Shown: one piece after another, positions 23,290-37,200 of the stretch
Layout: each line of letters starts with the position of its first letter
Position numbering within the stretch: the first letter of the stretch is position 1
The notes under the pieces: model-generated
The model's database searches: none
Told to the model about the DNA's origin: nothing
Seen by the model: only the letters and a program-made list of their open reading frames with translations
Made by a program: the position numbers and the translations under genes
Assembly (NCBI GenBank): GCA_020796225.1
Contig: CM036758.1
Coordinates: 64,201,774 to 64,265,773, forward strand
From: Arion vulgaris
Taxonomy: Eukaryota; Mollusca; Gastropoda; Stylommatophora; Arionidae
Direction of reading: 5' to 3'
DNA length: 64,000 nt

Positions 23290-23590
23290 TGCCAATCAAT
23301 TTTCACAACACTACAACTTGATTAGCACATAAACTAAACAGTATTACACAAATATATTTATCTACTACTGAATTTTGCTTCTTTCCTTTTTGTGAAAAAG
23401 CAGCTTGCTGAACATTGCATTGAACATTCCTGATTTTTATATCATTGTTGAGGAAAATGTTGGAACCGCAGACAATAAAATATTTCTTTTTGAGCTCCGC
23501 AGACACATACAGTACTGTCTAATGAGAATTTCATGTAACTGGTAGTTACAATTTGTATGACAGTCTCCTTATGGTTTGTCGTGGATAAGA
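23290..23590. repeat. Right direct repeat flanking the 45-bp array
   Basis: Second copy of the 22265-22640 sequence, same orientation. Confidence 0.85.
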
Positions 23591-23739
23591 AATTATAATA
23601 TAGCGCTTCGGCCAGTAGTTACGTTGGCCACGGTTGAGGTCGCTACTGCTGTCAAACATTGGCTCTCTGTGACTCCGTTTACTATGGCCGTTGTTGTATC
23701 TGACAGTTGATGCTTCGGAAGATCAAAAATGGCAGGTTT

Positions 23740-24400
23740 CAGTATGGGTGGATGTCGTCTACTGGAGCTTAATTTTCAAAGGCTTACGTGGATATACTGG
23801 TATGGGCATGTGGGTGTTTGTGGCAATAATAGAGCGGACATGCTTGCATCAGCCGCATTGATTTTTGGGGTGATGAAGATAGATATTGGAGTTGTTCTTC
23901 GGTCTCTTCACGACTACCTGGTGAATGAAAACATTAAAAGTGATGTTAAATCGGTCCAGCGATTCGCCCTTGTGGTGCCGGGGTCCACACTGGAAGCAAC
24001 GAATAATACCACTGCAACCTACAAGGCATGTCGTAAGAGGCGACTGATGTAGGGACCTACGAAGCAACCCTAGTAAATAAAAAGCCTCGCAGAAATCGGA
24101 TGTGCTGACCTACTTGTAGGTGCAAAACTGGCACAACGTACAATCGCTCTTAGATTCAGATCACATACAAATCGCACACAGAGTGTTTAACATGTGTTCG
24201 ATATGGAGCGTTATAGATAAGAAAGAAGAAGGTCCAGCGATTAAAGAAGTTTTGGAATTACCCGTTGTTTAAGTAAAGCTGAATGCTTGAGGGACAGAGT
24301 GATGTGTGTATTTAACCAGTATGCATACGCTTCGACATCTCTTGGGGAGACTGAAAACCTATGGGTCTTCCCTGAGTGCAATGACGTTGGTTTAGTAACC
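23740..24400 (+). mobile_element. LINE RNase H fragment split by SINE-B
   Basis: Reads FQRLTWIYWYGHVGVCGNNR and ADMLASAA; resumes after the SINE with LKKFWNYPLFK. Confidence 0.75.
23965..24230 (+). mobile_element. SINE-B, full length
   Basis: Reference copy, 266 bp. TSD GGTCCAGCGATT at 23953-23964 and 24231-24242. Confidence 0.92.
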
Positions 24401-24403
24401 AAT

Positions 24404-24622
24404 CGCCAGTGTGGTGCCGGGACCCGCAAGGGAAGCAAAGAATAGTACCACTGCAACCTACAATGCATGTCGTAAGAGGCGACTGATGTAGGCCCTAGGG
24501 ATGCTACCTAGTAAATAAAAAGCAGCGCAGAAATCGGATGTGCTGGCCTACTTGTAGGCCATAACTGGCACAACGTACAATCGCTCTTAGGCTCAGATCA
24601 CATACAAATCACACAGAGTGGT
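24404..24622 (+). mobile_element. SINE-B, 3' truncated
   Basis: CGCCAGTGTGGTGCCGGGAC to ATCACACAGAGTGGTT. Confidence 0.8.
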
Positions 24623-24624
24623 TC

Positions 24625-25330
24625 TTCAATTCTTCAATTTGCTTGGTGTTTGTCCCCATCTCCCATATTCCGCTAAGTAACTTGTGTAGTAGTTATGTAG
24701 ATTTGTTTATACTGGCCTTAACAGTCTCTGCTAGCATACCATCTGGACCGGCCGATTTCCGGTCTTTCAAAAGTTTGATGGATTTACTAATCTCCTCTTT
24801 GGATGGTTTCTCACACTTCATGTCTATTTCTGTAAACTATATATGGGGGCTTTGTAGGGACTGGTCTGTTCAGGAGTTCCTTGAAGTATTCCACCCGTCT
24901 TTCCATTTGGTCTGTAGCATTAGTATTAACTTTCTCATCGCTATATTTTAATCAAGCCCCTTGGTTGACTGTGTTTTCCTGCTATCTTCCTAGTGGTTCT
25001 GTAACAATCTATTAAGTTTGCTACCGCTGCTGCTACCTTCGCCTCTCTTGCTATATCTTCTAAGTATTGTCTTTTATCTGACCTTATTTTCTACTTCCTT
25101 TGTTTGCTAGCCTCTATGTATTTTTTTTCTGAGAAAGGTGGCTCTGACAGCTCTATTACTATTAATGTTTTTTCTATTTATATGAAAGTTCTGATGTTAT
25201 CCATGCTTTATGTTTCCGCTCCTTCTTTCCCAATACTTCTTTACATGTTTCGTTCCAAATATGTTTGACTTGTTGCCTGCATTCTTCCGTACTCGCCTCG
25301 TCTTCTAGCCGTTTCAAAATCTCATACTTA
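24625..25330 (-). mobile_element. LINE reverse-transcriptase domain start, decayed
   Basis: Minus strand reads PSKEEISKSIKLLKDRKSAG followed by PDGMLAETVK, the conserved RT block. Confidence 0.8.
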
Positions 25331-25381
25331 TTAGAGACCGACCATAAACTGGTATATTTTTTCTACCTGATATGACCCAGA

Positions 25382-25545
25382 CAGTGGCGGCTCGTGATAA
25401 TTTTTGTTGGTGGGGCCAGACATTCATTTTTCAGAAAAATCTTGGTTTTGGGTTGTTATGTTTTAATTTATAAAATAATAAATACGTTACACATTATTTT
25501 TGGTGGGGCCCTGCCCCAGTTGCTCTTAATGACGAGCCGCCGCTG
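25382..25545. mobile_element. hAT-type MITE, 164 bp
   Basis: Inverted ends CAGTGGCGGCTCGT / ACGAGCCGCCGCTG and exact 8-bp TSD GACCCAGA (25374-25381 and 25546-25553). Confidence 0.92.
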
Positions 25546-25841
25546 GACCCAGATATAATTGGGAAGTAAGCATCAAGATGTGGGTTGTAGTGGGTATCAG
25601 AAGAGCATTGAGAAAATTTATTGCAAGTCCACTGCAGCCAACCTTTCATGTAAGAACGGTACGGAAACATTAGTCATAAAGTAACAATACTTTTTCGAGG
25701 TTAAATTCAATACTGCAAAAGATGAAGCGACGACATCAAGAGCAGTTTTAAGAAAAAGAATAACAGCTTACAAAGTGTCTTAGAACAAGCACACACGATC
25801 ACTCCAAACCCCTCCTCCTTTCACCCTTCTATTTTATTTTC

Positions 25842-26040
25842 CCTGATCCAGAAGCATTTGAGCTTTCAGCTCTTCGGCTTCATGCCATGGACATCGTAAC
25901 CCTTCGGTTCGGTGCCACGAACATCGTAAATCTGGAGAACCTGTGACTTTTCTGCCAGCACGCGGAATTGAACGCGCGCACAGGAGCTTGTCACCCGTCG
26001 TCCAACGCTCCAAGAACACGCTGGGCAGAGAAGAGAAGGA
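25842..26040 (-). mobile_element. SINE-C
   Basis: GAAGCATTTGAGCTTTCAGC on the plus strand to ACACGCTGGGCAG. Box B region GCGCGTTCAATTCC on the minus strand. Confidence 0.8.
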
Positions 26041-26099
26041 GGATTCGGTACTTTCGGATCCAGACAATAACAGGTATTCGAGTAGCGAATAGTTAATAT

Positions 26100-26855
26100 T
26101 CGCACGTCACTAATTTCTGTTCATTTGATGTTGGGAAGTTTAGCAGTATATATTGTAGTCTGTTCTGTATGTACAATGTGACATTTATGAATTTATGTAG
26201 CAAGTCTTAAATAATAATAATACACAGAGGCAAATAACAATTCTGGATATAATCACGATGATGATATCGCACTAAACTGTACTGTGTTCTATAATTTATT
26301 TCAAGTTCATTGCACTCGACATGGTGTGGTCGAGGGAGGGACTATTTTGAATCTGAAACTTGAAATCTGAATTCAGGATATCATTATCAGAGACTGAGAG
26401 AGTATTGAGAGATTGAGTATCATCGATGGAGGGTGCAATGATTCACAAAACTTACGTCCTTGTTAATTTCACTATGAAGTTACACAAAGCCATGCTTTAG
26501 ACTAAGTAAGACGGTGTAGAATTATGTTTAGCTTAGTCGTCAGAATATCAGATCATCATACTATTCATACATATACTATGATATACAATATGTGATGTGA
26601 TGATGATACACATCGATGATCGAACCAATAATATTAATATTAGTCCACATAATATATAAGATAAGTGCTCAGGTCTCTTCTTCAGTAGGTCTATGTCTCT
26701 AAGCACTCAGCGTATGACAACAAACGACACCAGTTTAGTAGAATTACGTCGCTGAGTAGACGTAGCTGTTCAGTAGTTGTAGCGCAGACATTTTTACAGG
26801 AAATATTCATACCCAGAAAGAAGAAACGGTTTCGGAGTTGACATTGATTGACAAA
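26100..26855 (+). promoter_or_regulatory. 5' flank and 5' UTR of the FASTKD-like gene
   Basis: Mostly single-copy AT-rich DNA. The last 150 bp before the ATG are free of repeats and presumably hold the transcription start; no core promoter motif is certain. Confidence 0.35.
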
Positions 26856-28262
26856 ATGGGCCACTTGTTAAAAAGAAAGTGTTTTATACCAGACTGGAAA
26901 CTTGCAAGTAAAAAGTTGTGGAGAAAAGTGCCAGCATCGTGCCAAAATCTACCTTTTGCTGAAAACATATTAAGAAAAAGTATCTTTCCATCAACCCCAG
27001 ATGAATTTAATACTTACAATGTCAGACAATATAGTACCAAAATATTATTCGCCCACCATAGGAGTTGTAAATATTCAAAGCAGAGTTCACTTTATTTTTT
27101 ATCAAGCCAGTTTAAGAGGACTTTTGTTACAGGAGATGAGACTGCAGACCAACAAAATGTATCTTCCTCATTTCTTGAACAAAATGGTGGGTCAGGATTA
27201 ATTACAAATCATCAGTTTGGTATAAATGATAATGAATTGAAGACAGAAGCAGACATTTTTAAGGAAAGATTACAGAACTGTACATCAGTTGATGAAATTG
27301 TTACTTTAGCTGCAGTAGCTGTTCATGCAAAGTCATTGCATGTGAACCATCTTTCAGTATTACTTTCTACATATAAAAAACAAGTATACAAGTCTTTCAG
27401 TTTTCCATGGCTTTTTCCAGAGAATCATTTGAAAAAGATTCAGCTTGATATGAATTTTCTGACTGATCAAATACTTGAACCTTACACTTCAGATTCCAGA
27501 TTTCAGAATTTGATTTCGTATGCAGAGACATTAGTTGATGAAATTTCGTACACACATTGCCTACAAATTCTGCACAGCTTGCATTATTTATTCATGAACA
27601 GCAACAACAGTAATTTTGCACGCATGATTTTTGACAAATGCGTAACAAATTTGGATAAATTCAACATTAATCACCTGGCACTGTTTTCCTCAATCTACAG
27701 ATCATTTTCTAATGACTATGTTGTACTTGGCCAAATTGCAAATGCAGCTCATATGCAATTAATGGCTCAGGAATCGCTGGAGGTAGATTTAGAAAATGTA
27801 TGTACAGTTTTTATAAATACCAAAGAAGTTGTGAGTACTGATATGTTTGAACTTGGAATGAAGAAAATAGTTACTAAGTTAGCAAATGATTCTGCTAGTA
27901 TTCCTCTAGAAGTTGTGGGTAAAATTAATATGTTTCTGAAAATAGCAAACCCTGATTGTGAAGAAAGATTACTGAAATATGTTTATAGTCTTCTCCCACA
28001 ACACTTACATTGGGATATAACAAACATGCGTTTAACATTTGATGTATGCAGCACGATTTTTGAGAGCCCATGGATGAGATCTTCACTGCAGAAATTGATA
28101 GATCATTTCATCTCAGAGTTGGACAAAGAAAACCATTTATCTCTATGTCAAATGGTTAATTATTCTCTACTTCTGAGTCACCCTACATTAGAAGCCGTGA
28201 AAAACAAAATAAAATTGTTTGTTCAGCTTGTGGAAGAATCTGACAATTTTATGTTATTGCAG
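26856..28262 (+). CDS. FASTKD-like exon 1 (long N-terminal exon)
   Basis: A single 469-codon open exon, the longest non-repeat ORF in the window. An upstream in-frame TTG at 26838 is not used because the ATG at 26856 has a good Kozak context. Donor TTGCAG|GTAAAA, phase 0. Confidence 0.93.
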
Positions 28263-31200
28263 GTAAAAATTAACATTTCTTCTAATGTAAAATTGTTAAT
28301 TTGTTGGTCATGTTTATAATTGTACGGCATTTAGTGTTACCATGGCAGTGAATTTAAACTCTATTTAGTCGATTACTGACTGCCCAGTTTGTGGTCCTCA
28401 ATAAATTAAGGGGTATTCTGGTCTGGAAACTTTTCGTTGCTTTCATATTAATGTAGAATTTGTATTACAATTTTGAAAGATTATGACTTAAAAGTGTAGA
28501 AAAAGTTTAGTTTTCAAAAATATGTCATTGCGTTGCTATGGAAACAATAAAAAATGGCCACCAAACACAAAAGTTTAATCCCTAAGGCTCTGAAAGTAAT
28601 GAATATAAATGAATTATGTTTTCACTCTAATGTGAGCAATTGTAATATCTAAAAAATTGCACATGATTTTTAGGATATATTAAATATTACATTTTTAATG
28701 AATTTATGGGTAACCCCAAAAAAACAGCTTTTCTTTTACGAATTTTAATAAATTTTACCCAAAATTTATAAAAATTAAATATTTAATATATCCTAAAAAT
28801 CATGTGTAATATTTTAGATATTACAATTTCGCACCTTAGAGTGAGAACAGAATTCATTTACATTCATTAGATTCAGAGCCTTAGGGATTTGAAATTTTGT
28901 TTTTGTGGCCATTTTGTATTGTTTCCATGGCAACCTTTGACATATTTTTGGGCAAATTTTTTCTACTATTCTAAGTCATAATCTTTTAAAATGGTTATAC
29001 AAATTTTACATTAACATGAAAACAATGAAAATAGCTTCTTGATCCCCACACTACCGAATCCTCCCTTAAGCGCATGACCAGAGATCGCTGAAGAAGAAGA
29101 AGAAATTTACCTCTCATTGCTAGACAAAGTCATCACTCATATGGTCTTCTGTGGGACTCCAGGCTGCCTCTTCGTGAATGTTATTTTCTGTTGCTTAGTT
29201 TATTTGTTTTTAGAGAGATTAGGAATACCTGTATTACTGTTATAAATTGTGTACCATATAATTTGTATCTTTGGGTCATCTACCATCTCATGACTACCAT
29301 TTAATTTTCTCCCTGCTTTCTAGATTTGTTTATTTGCAGTAGCAGTAGCTTTAAAATATTATCTTTTATTTGACCACAGATCAGCAAAACAATCATTGGC
29401 TTACAGGGTCTTGAAAAGATGCTTTAACCCTTTAAACCCTGGCCACCTGTACCATAAAAACCCATTATCCTGAGCAAAATAGCACATACAAGAATGATAT
29501 TAAAAACACAATAATTTAGCACAATTTAGAGCTCCATAATTTGTTATTGACTTACCCCATACACCTACACAGACTACGATTGCCCCATCCCTCTGGCACC
29601 GCTGAGCAAACTATAAAACATGTCCTGCAAGACTGTCCCCTGTATGTCCTCCCTAGAAAGGAATGCTGGCCCTACAACACTACATTCAAAACTACATGGC
29701 ACCAGAGATGAACTCTAGACAACAGTCGACTTCATCATAAGAACGCACCTAACGGTATAATCATCAAAATAGCGACTGCAAAGAAGAAGAAAACTTACCC
29801 CATCATCTCCATTATTCATACTTATAATATATTTGCAGAATACCAAACTGTTTTAAATTTATCTGGCATATTACATGGTTCACATTAAAAACACTAGTCT
29901 GTAGGGCTAGGCAATGGGTGCCATAAGAAATAAGGGTTTGTGGTTCGAATCATGTGTTTGGTAATTTGTTTTTTCCTGAAGCTCCTAATAAATGTTCACT
30001 GTATATTAATTGATTATATATGTCATGTTGTTTAGCTGGCAACATGGTTGTGAGACATGGACCATTGACAAATCGCAGATCATTAATGCCTTTGAATGCA
30101 AATGCCACAGAAGAGTACTTAGAATATCATGGACAGAGAAAGAACAAATGCTTCTGTTCTGCAACAGCTTGAATTGGCTATTAAAGAGCATAAAATCAAG
30201 GAAAATTAAATATTTGGGACACATCAAATGACATGAGTGCCTAGAGAAGATCATTTTGAAGGGAATAGTCGTCCGAGTGGTTACCGGGCCCAAATTTGGG
30301 GTGCAAAGAATAGAACCACTGTTACCTGCCACGCATGTCGTAAGAGGCAACTAAGGAGGTTTGGCTGAAATCGGATGCATGGGTCCTAAACGTGTAGAAG
30401 TTCTATGCGTTTAGGGGCCTACCAAACCCAATGTGCAACGTATACACGTTCTTGGCAAAGATCAAACATATTACAAAGAGTGATTAAAATTGGTCGTAAA
30501 GAACGACGCAAAGAAGAAGAAGAAGATGAAGGAATAGTGCCTGGAAGAAGAATGAGACAAAGACCTAGAAGACAATGGGTGCAAGTTGGCATTGATGATC
30601 TGAGAATGAATGCTGCTGACACTGGTCAACTTGCACAGAACAGAAAGTTTTTCAGAATAGCTGTCATGAGAGCCAAGTTCCGGAAGGGACAAGCTGCTTG
30701 ATGATGATGATAATGAATTCCCTACATCTGTTGTGAGAGAATGAGCACCTATGGGTCTGCCCGGAGCGCTGTGATGTCAGTTCAGTAATCAACAACCAAT
30801 TTCCTGTGTAGTTTAGTTGGTTCTGTTACCTAACTGCTCTGATTATTTGCGAGTTGTTGTGTTTGTGTCAGTGGGTTTTGTTAACAGGATTTTGTAAAAA
30901 AATGGGAAGAGATAAGTTGCTCAGTAGATATAGTCAATAAATAAACAATGTACAGGTATTAAGAGCTTCTGAAAAAACAAATAGACAAACACGGGATTCG
31001 AACCACTTACCCTCATTTCTTGCGACACCCATCGCCTAGCCTAGCAATACGAGCGTCCTTGCGAGCTTATTCTATTCCATGCTTCCATTGCTTCCTCTGG
31101 GGTTCTTGCAAAAAAACTCATTTTCCAGTCACAGAATGGCTCGCTGGGTGTGTTCGTAAAGACACTCGTATTGCTAGGCTAGGCGATGGGTGTCGTAATA

Positions 31201-34200
31201 AATTAGGGTACGTGGTTCGAATCTTGTGTTTATCTATTTGCTTTTCAGAAGCTCTTAATACCTGTACACTGTTTATTTGTTGATCATATTTGTTACTTCC
31301 ATTGCTTCCTCTGGGGTTCTTGGAAAAAACTCCTTGTTCTCATCAGTAGATATAACAGATATATGAAATGTATTTTACTATAGCTACATCTATCAATTTT
31401 CATGATGTCTGGTTTTTAACTGTATGTATTTGATATCTTGCTGTAACATTTACTTCAGCTGATGAAATTTAGTGCCTGGGAAGATTATAGACAACTGCCA
31501 GAGTTCAAAGAACTTTTGAATGCATATCACAAGCGGTTAGTCAGACTTTTTTCATCTCACAGTCAAACTCAGCAGGAACAGCTTTTATGGCAATTTGACG
31601 GAATGTTTGGAACAAATCTGTTGGAACTTTTTACTAAGGTAATTCAGTTTAATCTTTTATTAAGTGCTAGTAGTAGTGTTTTCTGTATGGCGAAGGGGTT
31701 AAGATATTTGCCTGTCGTTCAGAAGATTGTAGTTTCAAATCCAAACAGTCACATGTGCAATTTTTTCATGAGAACCCTAGAATTGTTGCTGGAGCTATGG
31801 AATTCGTGCTTTGTGCAATGCTCTCGGCAGACGGCGTGCCATTAATGCAGACAGGACAGAGCCATGTGGGGTAAAACCCTGTGCAATGAAGTCAATCCTT
31901 CACCTTTAGATCCTTTAGTAGAATATTCACATTGCACAGTGATGGTTATTGTTGTTCAATTAGTTTATAGCTGGGTGTTAAAAAAACAAAATGTAGATTT
32001 TTAAGAGCATGTATTTTCCTGCAGCAACAAATGGCAGTGAGACATGGTCATTGATAAAACAGTTGAAAAATCGATTAATGTTTCTGATTGCAAGTGTAGC
32101 CCATGTGTTGCCGGGGCTCCCAAAGGGAGCAAAGAATAGTAACACTGCGGCCTACAAGGCATGTTGTAAGAGACGACTGAGGTAGGGGCCTAAGAAAGCT
32201 ACCCTAATAAATAACAAGTGTTGCACTAATTGGATGTACTGGCCTACTTGTAGGCTCATAACTGCACAAGCTACAATTGCTCTTAGACTCAGATCACATA
32301 CAAATCACAAAAGTGATTTTCCGATCCAGAAGCACTTGAACTGAAAGCTCTTCGGCTCGGTGTCATGGACATCATAACCCTTCGGTTCGGTGCCACAAAC
32401 ACCGTAAATCTGGGGAATCTGTGGCTTTTCTGAAAGTCCGCGGAATTGAACCCGCACTCACATATGACTTGTCACCCGTAGTCCAACGCGCTACGAACAC
32501 GCTGGGTAGACAGGCTTTACAACAGCTTAAAATTGAAGTGGTTGATAGAAAGGTAAAAATGTCAAAAATGAAATACTTTATACATATAGAATGGCTTAAT
32601 TTTCTGGAGAAGATCGTAATGGAGTGTATGATTCCGGGCAGACTAAGACTGGCTCCATCACCCACATGTGGAAAGAGAGCACAGACAGCTGAACACATCT
32701 TGCAAGATTGTCACCTGATGAATCATCTGTGGAAAGAACACTTGCCAACATAAACACATAAAAAAAGAAAGCTGTTTGGAAGCTTTGATGAACTAATAAA
32801 CACAACAACATACATATGAAGAACTAGACTCAATTGTGTAGACATTGACGACAGTGAAGCGAGAACAAGAAGATCCCTGGCAAATTGGGGAGAATAAGAC
32901 CAAAGAGAAGATGAGTACAAAATGTAATACATTAGTATACTGTGGCAGATGCTGGACACTTCATGCAGTACAGGGAGGCTTTTAGAACTGCTGTCATGGG
33001 AGCCAAGCTCTGACAGAGACAAGCTTGATGATTAGGGTGTACCCAGAGGGAATACACCTACACATGTCTAGTGTTGGAAAACTTGCAAGAAAATAAAACA
33101 AATGACTATAAAACGGACTAAGGAAATTGTAAATATTGGTTAGAGTTTTGCATTAAAACTCTAATGGTGTAGAATTCAAACCCTGACACAGTTATTCTTC
33201 TACTTCTCTCTCTCACGATCGTTCTTAAGCCGTTTTTATTATTCTATTGCGAGGATGTACATGCACAGCCTTCAGTACCAATTGGAGCTCAAGTGCTTAT
33301 CCTTCGGTGGTGTGATCGGTTTCAACCAGCATTTGTGTACGGTTCGCTCTCCGTTACCTTTTTGCTGTCCCCAGCCAAAACTCACATGGCAGCAGGTTGC
33401 TATTGTCTTTCAGGGCAGCGACCCGTAGACGACCTGCCCTCCCGGGTTGATGAGCGTCATCTGCCCAGCTATACCAATCTTGTTAATGGACTGCTTGGTT
33501 TGCCTATCGTCCAGTTTTGTGTACGGTTTGCTCCGCTAGCCTTTGATTGTCCCCAATCAACTACAAGGAAGCAGTAGTTCCCTGCGAGCGGAAACGCGCA
33601 CTGGCTTTACCTCTGCTGGGCTTTCCAGTTGTTCTGCACATTCGGGTGGGACGCACACCCTAGTGCCTACCACGCTTGCCGTGCCTGCCTCGCTTGCCAT
33701 GCATCGCTCGCATGTAGCGCTTCGCCCTGGTGCCAGCTTCACCAGTTCCATCAATTCCAATCGTGTTTCTTCTACTTTGAACGCTCCATATTGACCACCT
33801 GTTAAACCACTCTTTGTGATTTGTATGTGATCTGTGCATAAGATTGATTTACGTTATGCTATTATGCGCCTTCAAGTAGGCCAGCACATCCTATTGCTGC
33901 GACGCTTTTTATTTACTAGGTAGCTTCCCTAGGCCCCTACCTCAGTCACCTCTTACAACATGCCTTGTAGGTCGCAGTTTTAACTATTCTTTTCTCCCTT
34001 CGAGCCCTGGCAACACGCAGGCGTATTATTATTATTATTATTACATCTATATTATTATATCTATACAATGGTAAGCACGCTTTCACGCAAAAATCAGTTA
34101 GAAGCGCCACACCAGACGTATGACTACACCTGAATTCATAGCGGACGAAAGCAGAAGAAGAAGAATTACATGTATGATATGTTTATATTTGCTATCTATT

Positions 34201-37200
34201 TCCACAGATGAAAACATCGGAAATACAGCTGGACGAAGACTTCATTACCACTATTGACAATCATTTTAGATTGAAACCCGATCATTGGGATGCCCATCAA
34301 CAGAAGATTAATGTTGCAGCCTTACATGCTTTTAACAGGCTGCAATCTAATAATCTGATTCCTCAAAGTGACATGAGTGCTTTGATCAAAATCATCAATC
34401 GTTTGCACTTTACGACACAGTTGAGTCTAAACAAGAAATTTGAATTACTTAAATATTCGGTACGTTATACTACACAGTCATGAAGAACCAAATATTTATT
34501 CAAACTACTGTTATGCTACAAAGTCATAAATATTTATTATTTCTACTATAAAGTGATAAATATTGATTATTTATACTACACAGTCATGAAGAACCATAAA
34601 TATTGATTCAAACTACTGTTATACTACTTCTTCTTGACGCTTCATATCAACCACTCTGTGTCGCCGAGTTTGGGGTGTAAAGAATAGAACCACTGTTACC
34701 TGCCATGCATGTTGTAAGAGGCGACTAAGGAGGTTTGGCTGAAATCGGATGCATGTGTCCTAAGCATGTAGAAGTCTGTGCGTTTAGGGCCTACAAACCA
34801 ATGTGCAACGTATACCGTTCTTGGCAAAGATCAAACATATCACAAAGAGTGATTAAAATTGGTCAGTAAAGAATGAACGGAAGAAAAGAACCACTCTGTG
34901 TGATTTGTATGTGATCTGAGCCTAAAGCGATTGTACATTGTGCAGTTATCGCCTACAAGTAGGCAAGCACATCCGATTTCTGTGCTGCTGTTTATTTACT
35001 AGGGTAGCTTCCCTAGGTCCGACATCACTCGCCTCTTGTGACATGCCTTGTAGGTCACAGTGGTACTATTCTTTTCTTCCCTTGTAGGCCCTGGCACAAC
35101 ATGGGCGACTGTTATACTACAAATTTATAAATATTTACTACTTACACTACTTTTATACTACAAATTTATAAATATTTATTATTCAAACTTTAAATACTTT
35201 AGAATATGACACAAAGTGGGGGAAATGAATCGGTAAGGTCCCTCATGCTAGCATGGGTTAGACATGTCTATAACCAGCTAGCTATGGTAACTTATTCTTT
35301 GAATGCTCCAGATCGACCACTTGTTAAACCAAGAGACAGGAATAGCTGGAAGAAGTTTGTTGAAGACCTATGAACTTGAAAGGTGAAGAAGACAGATTCA
35401 TGTGTGCTTAATATCCCCTAGCAGATGTTGAATATTATGCATGTAGTTCATGTGACTCACTCAAACCTTTATATATCTTATTAATTAATTGTTTTATATA
35501 CTTCCAAACAGCCCAGCATATCATTTACAGCCAATCAACAATGTCTGCAACTGAAATACTGTCTTCAAGAGAATCTGCAATCCAAAATTACTCATGCACA
35601 CACTCTTGCATCATTGATTTCATCGTATGAAATCTTGCCGTTACTAAAAATGCAGAAGTTTAGAGCTGCAGTAGGAAGTAACGTTTATTACCACTTGATG
35701 GACAATTTGCCAAGACTTCTCAAGGAAGATGATCAGAAGAGTTATCTGTGGGCTCTAAGGATATTGGATTTAGGTATTGAGAAATTTCCAATCTATCAGG
35801 TAATATACTTTGTCATCAATATTATTAACCTAGGTTTATTTTAAATGAGGAACTTATGGAAAGAACAAGACAGATTCCAGTGAACGAACAGGTTAAAAAG
35901 AAAGCTGGATAGGACACACTTTGAAAACCAGAGGGAATATAACAGGAAGGGTCCTTGCCTTGAACCTGCTGGGACAGCGAAAGAAGGGGAGGCCGAGAAA
36001 TACATGGAGATGAGATTTGGAAGCGGAGATCAACAATATAAAGAAGAGCTGGAGGGAGCTGCAGGAGATAGCTAGAGATAGGAAGATTGGTTGAGGGCCT
36101 ATGCCCCAATCCAGGGTAAAACGGCAAAGAGAGAGAGAGATTTATTTTGCAGTGCCTCAAATAACACTATCTTGTAGTTTGTCATAATAAGCATTATTAC
36201 TTTGTTTTATAAGTCTATGAGAAAAGGAAGATACCTTTGATGCATTATCTACATCACCGGTATCCTTGTATTAATATATTGTCTAAGTTAATGAAACAGG
36301 TGAAGAAACCTTTGATACATTATTGACATCACCGGTATCCTTGTATTAATATATTGTCTAAGTTAATGAAACATGAAGAAACCTTCGATACATTATTGAC
36401 ATCACCGGTATCCTTGTATTAATATATTGTCTAAGTTAATGAAACATGAAGAAACCTTCGATACATTATTAACATCGCCCGAGTGGTTATCGAGGCCCAA
36501 ATTTGGGGTGTAAAGAATAGAACCACTGTTAACCTGCCACGCATGTCGTAAGAGGCGACTAAGGAGGTTTGGCTGAAATCGGATGCACATGTCCTAAACG
36601 TGTAGAAGTCTATGCGTTTAGGGGCCTACAAACCAATGTGCAACGTATACACGTTCTTGGCAAAGATCAAACATATCACAAAGAGTGATTAAAATTGGTC
36701 GTAAGAACGAACGCAAAGAAGAAGAAGATTATTAACATCACCGGTATCCTTGTATTAATATATTGTCTAAGTTAGTGAAACAGATGAAGAAACCTTCGAT
36801 ACATTATTGACATCACCGGTATCCTTGTATTAACCCTTTCGCCCTGTATTATTTTGACCTCTGGACGCATTTATTTTGCTATTCAAATTTAACATTCAAT
36901 GTCAATTAGTTTAATCCTTTATAACTCTTGTACTGTGTCTCTAAAGTATGACATATTATATATTAAATTGTTGCTAATTAGATGTGGAATACATTAATAT
37001 AATAATATTTTACATCAGGTGATATACGTTTGAGAGAATTCGATTATTGTAGCATGACTATTTTGAAAAAACGAAAAATCATAAAAATATTTTTACTCTC
37101 CGGTTTGTATTACATCTTAATATTTATAGATGTTTCCAGAAGTAGTATTTAAATGAAGATAATCCATGTGGGAACATATTCTATAAGTTTCATCTAACTA

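Noticed and set aside
26838..26856. Upstream TTG start for FASTKD
   Set aside because: Non-ATG; the ATG six codons later has AAAATGG context and a basic N-terminus.
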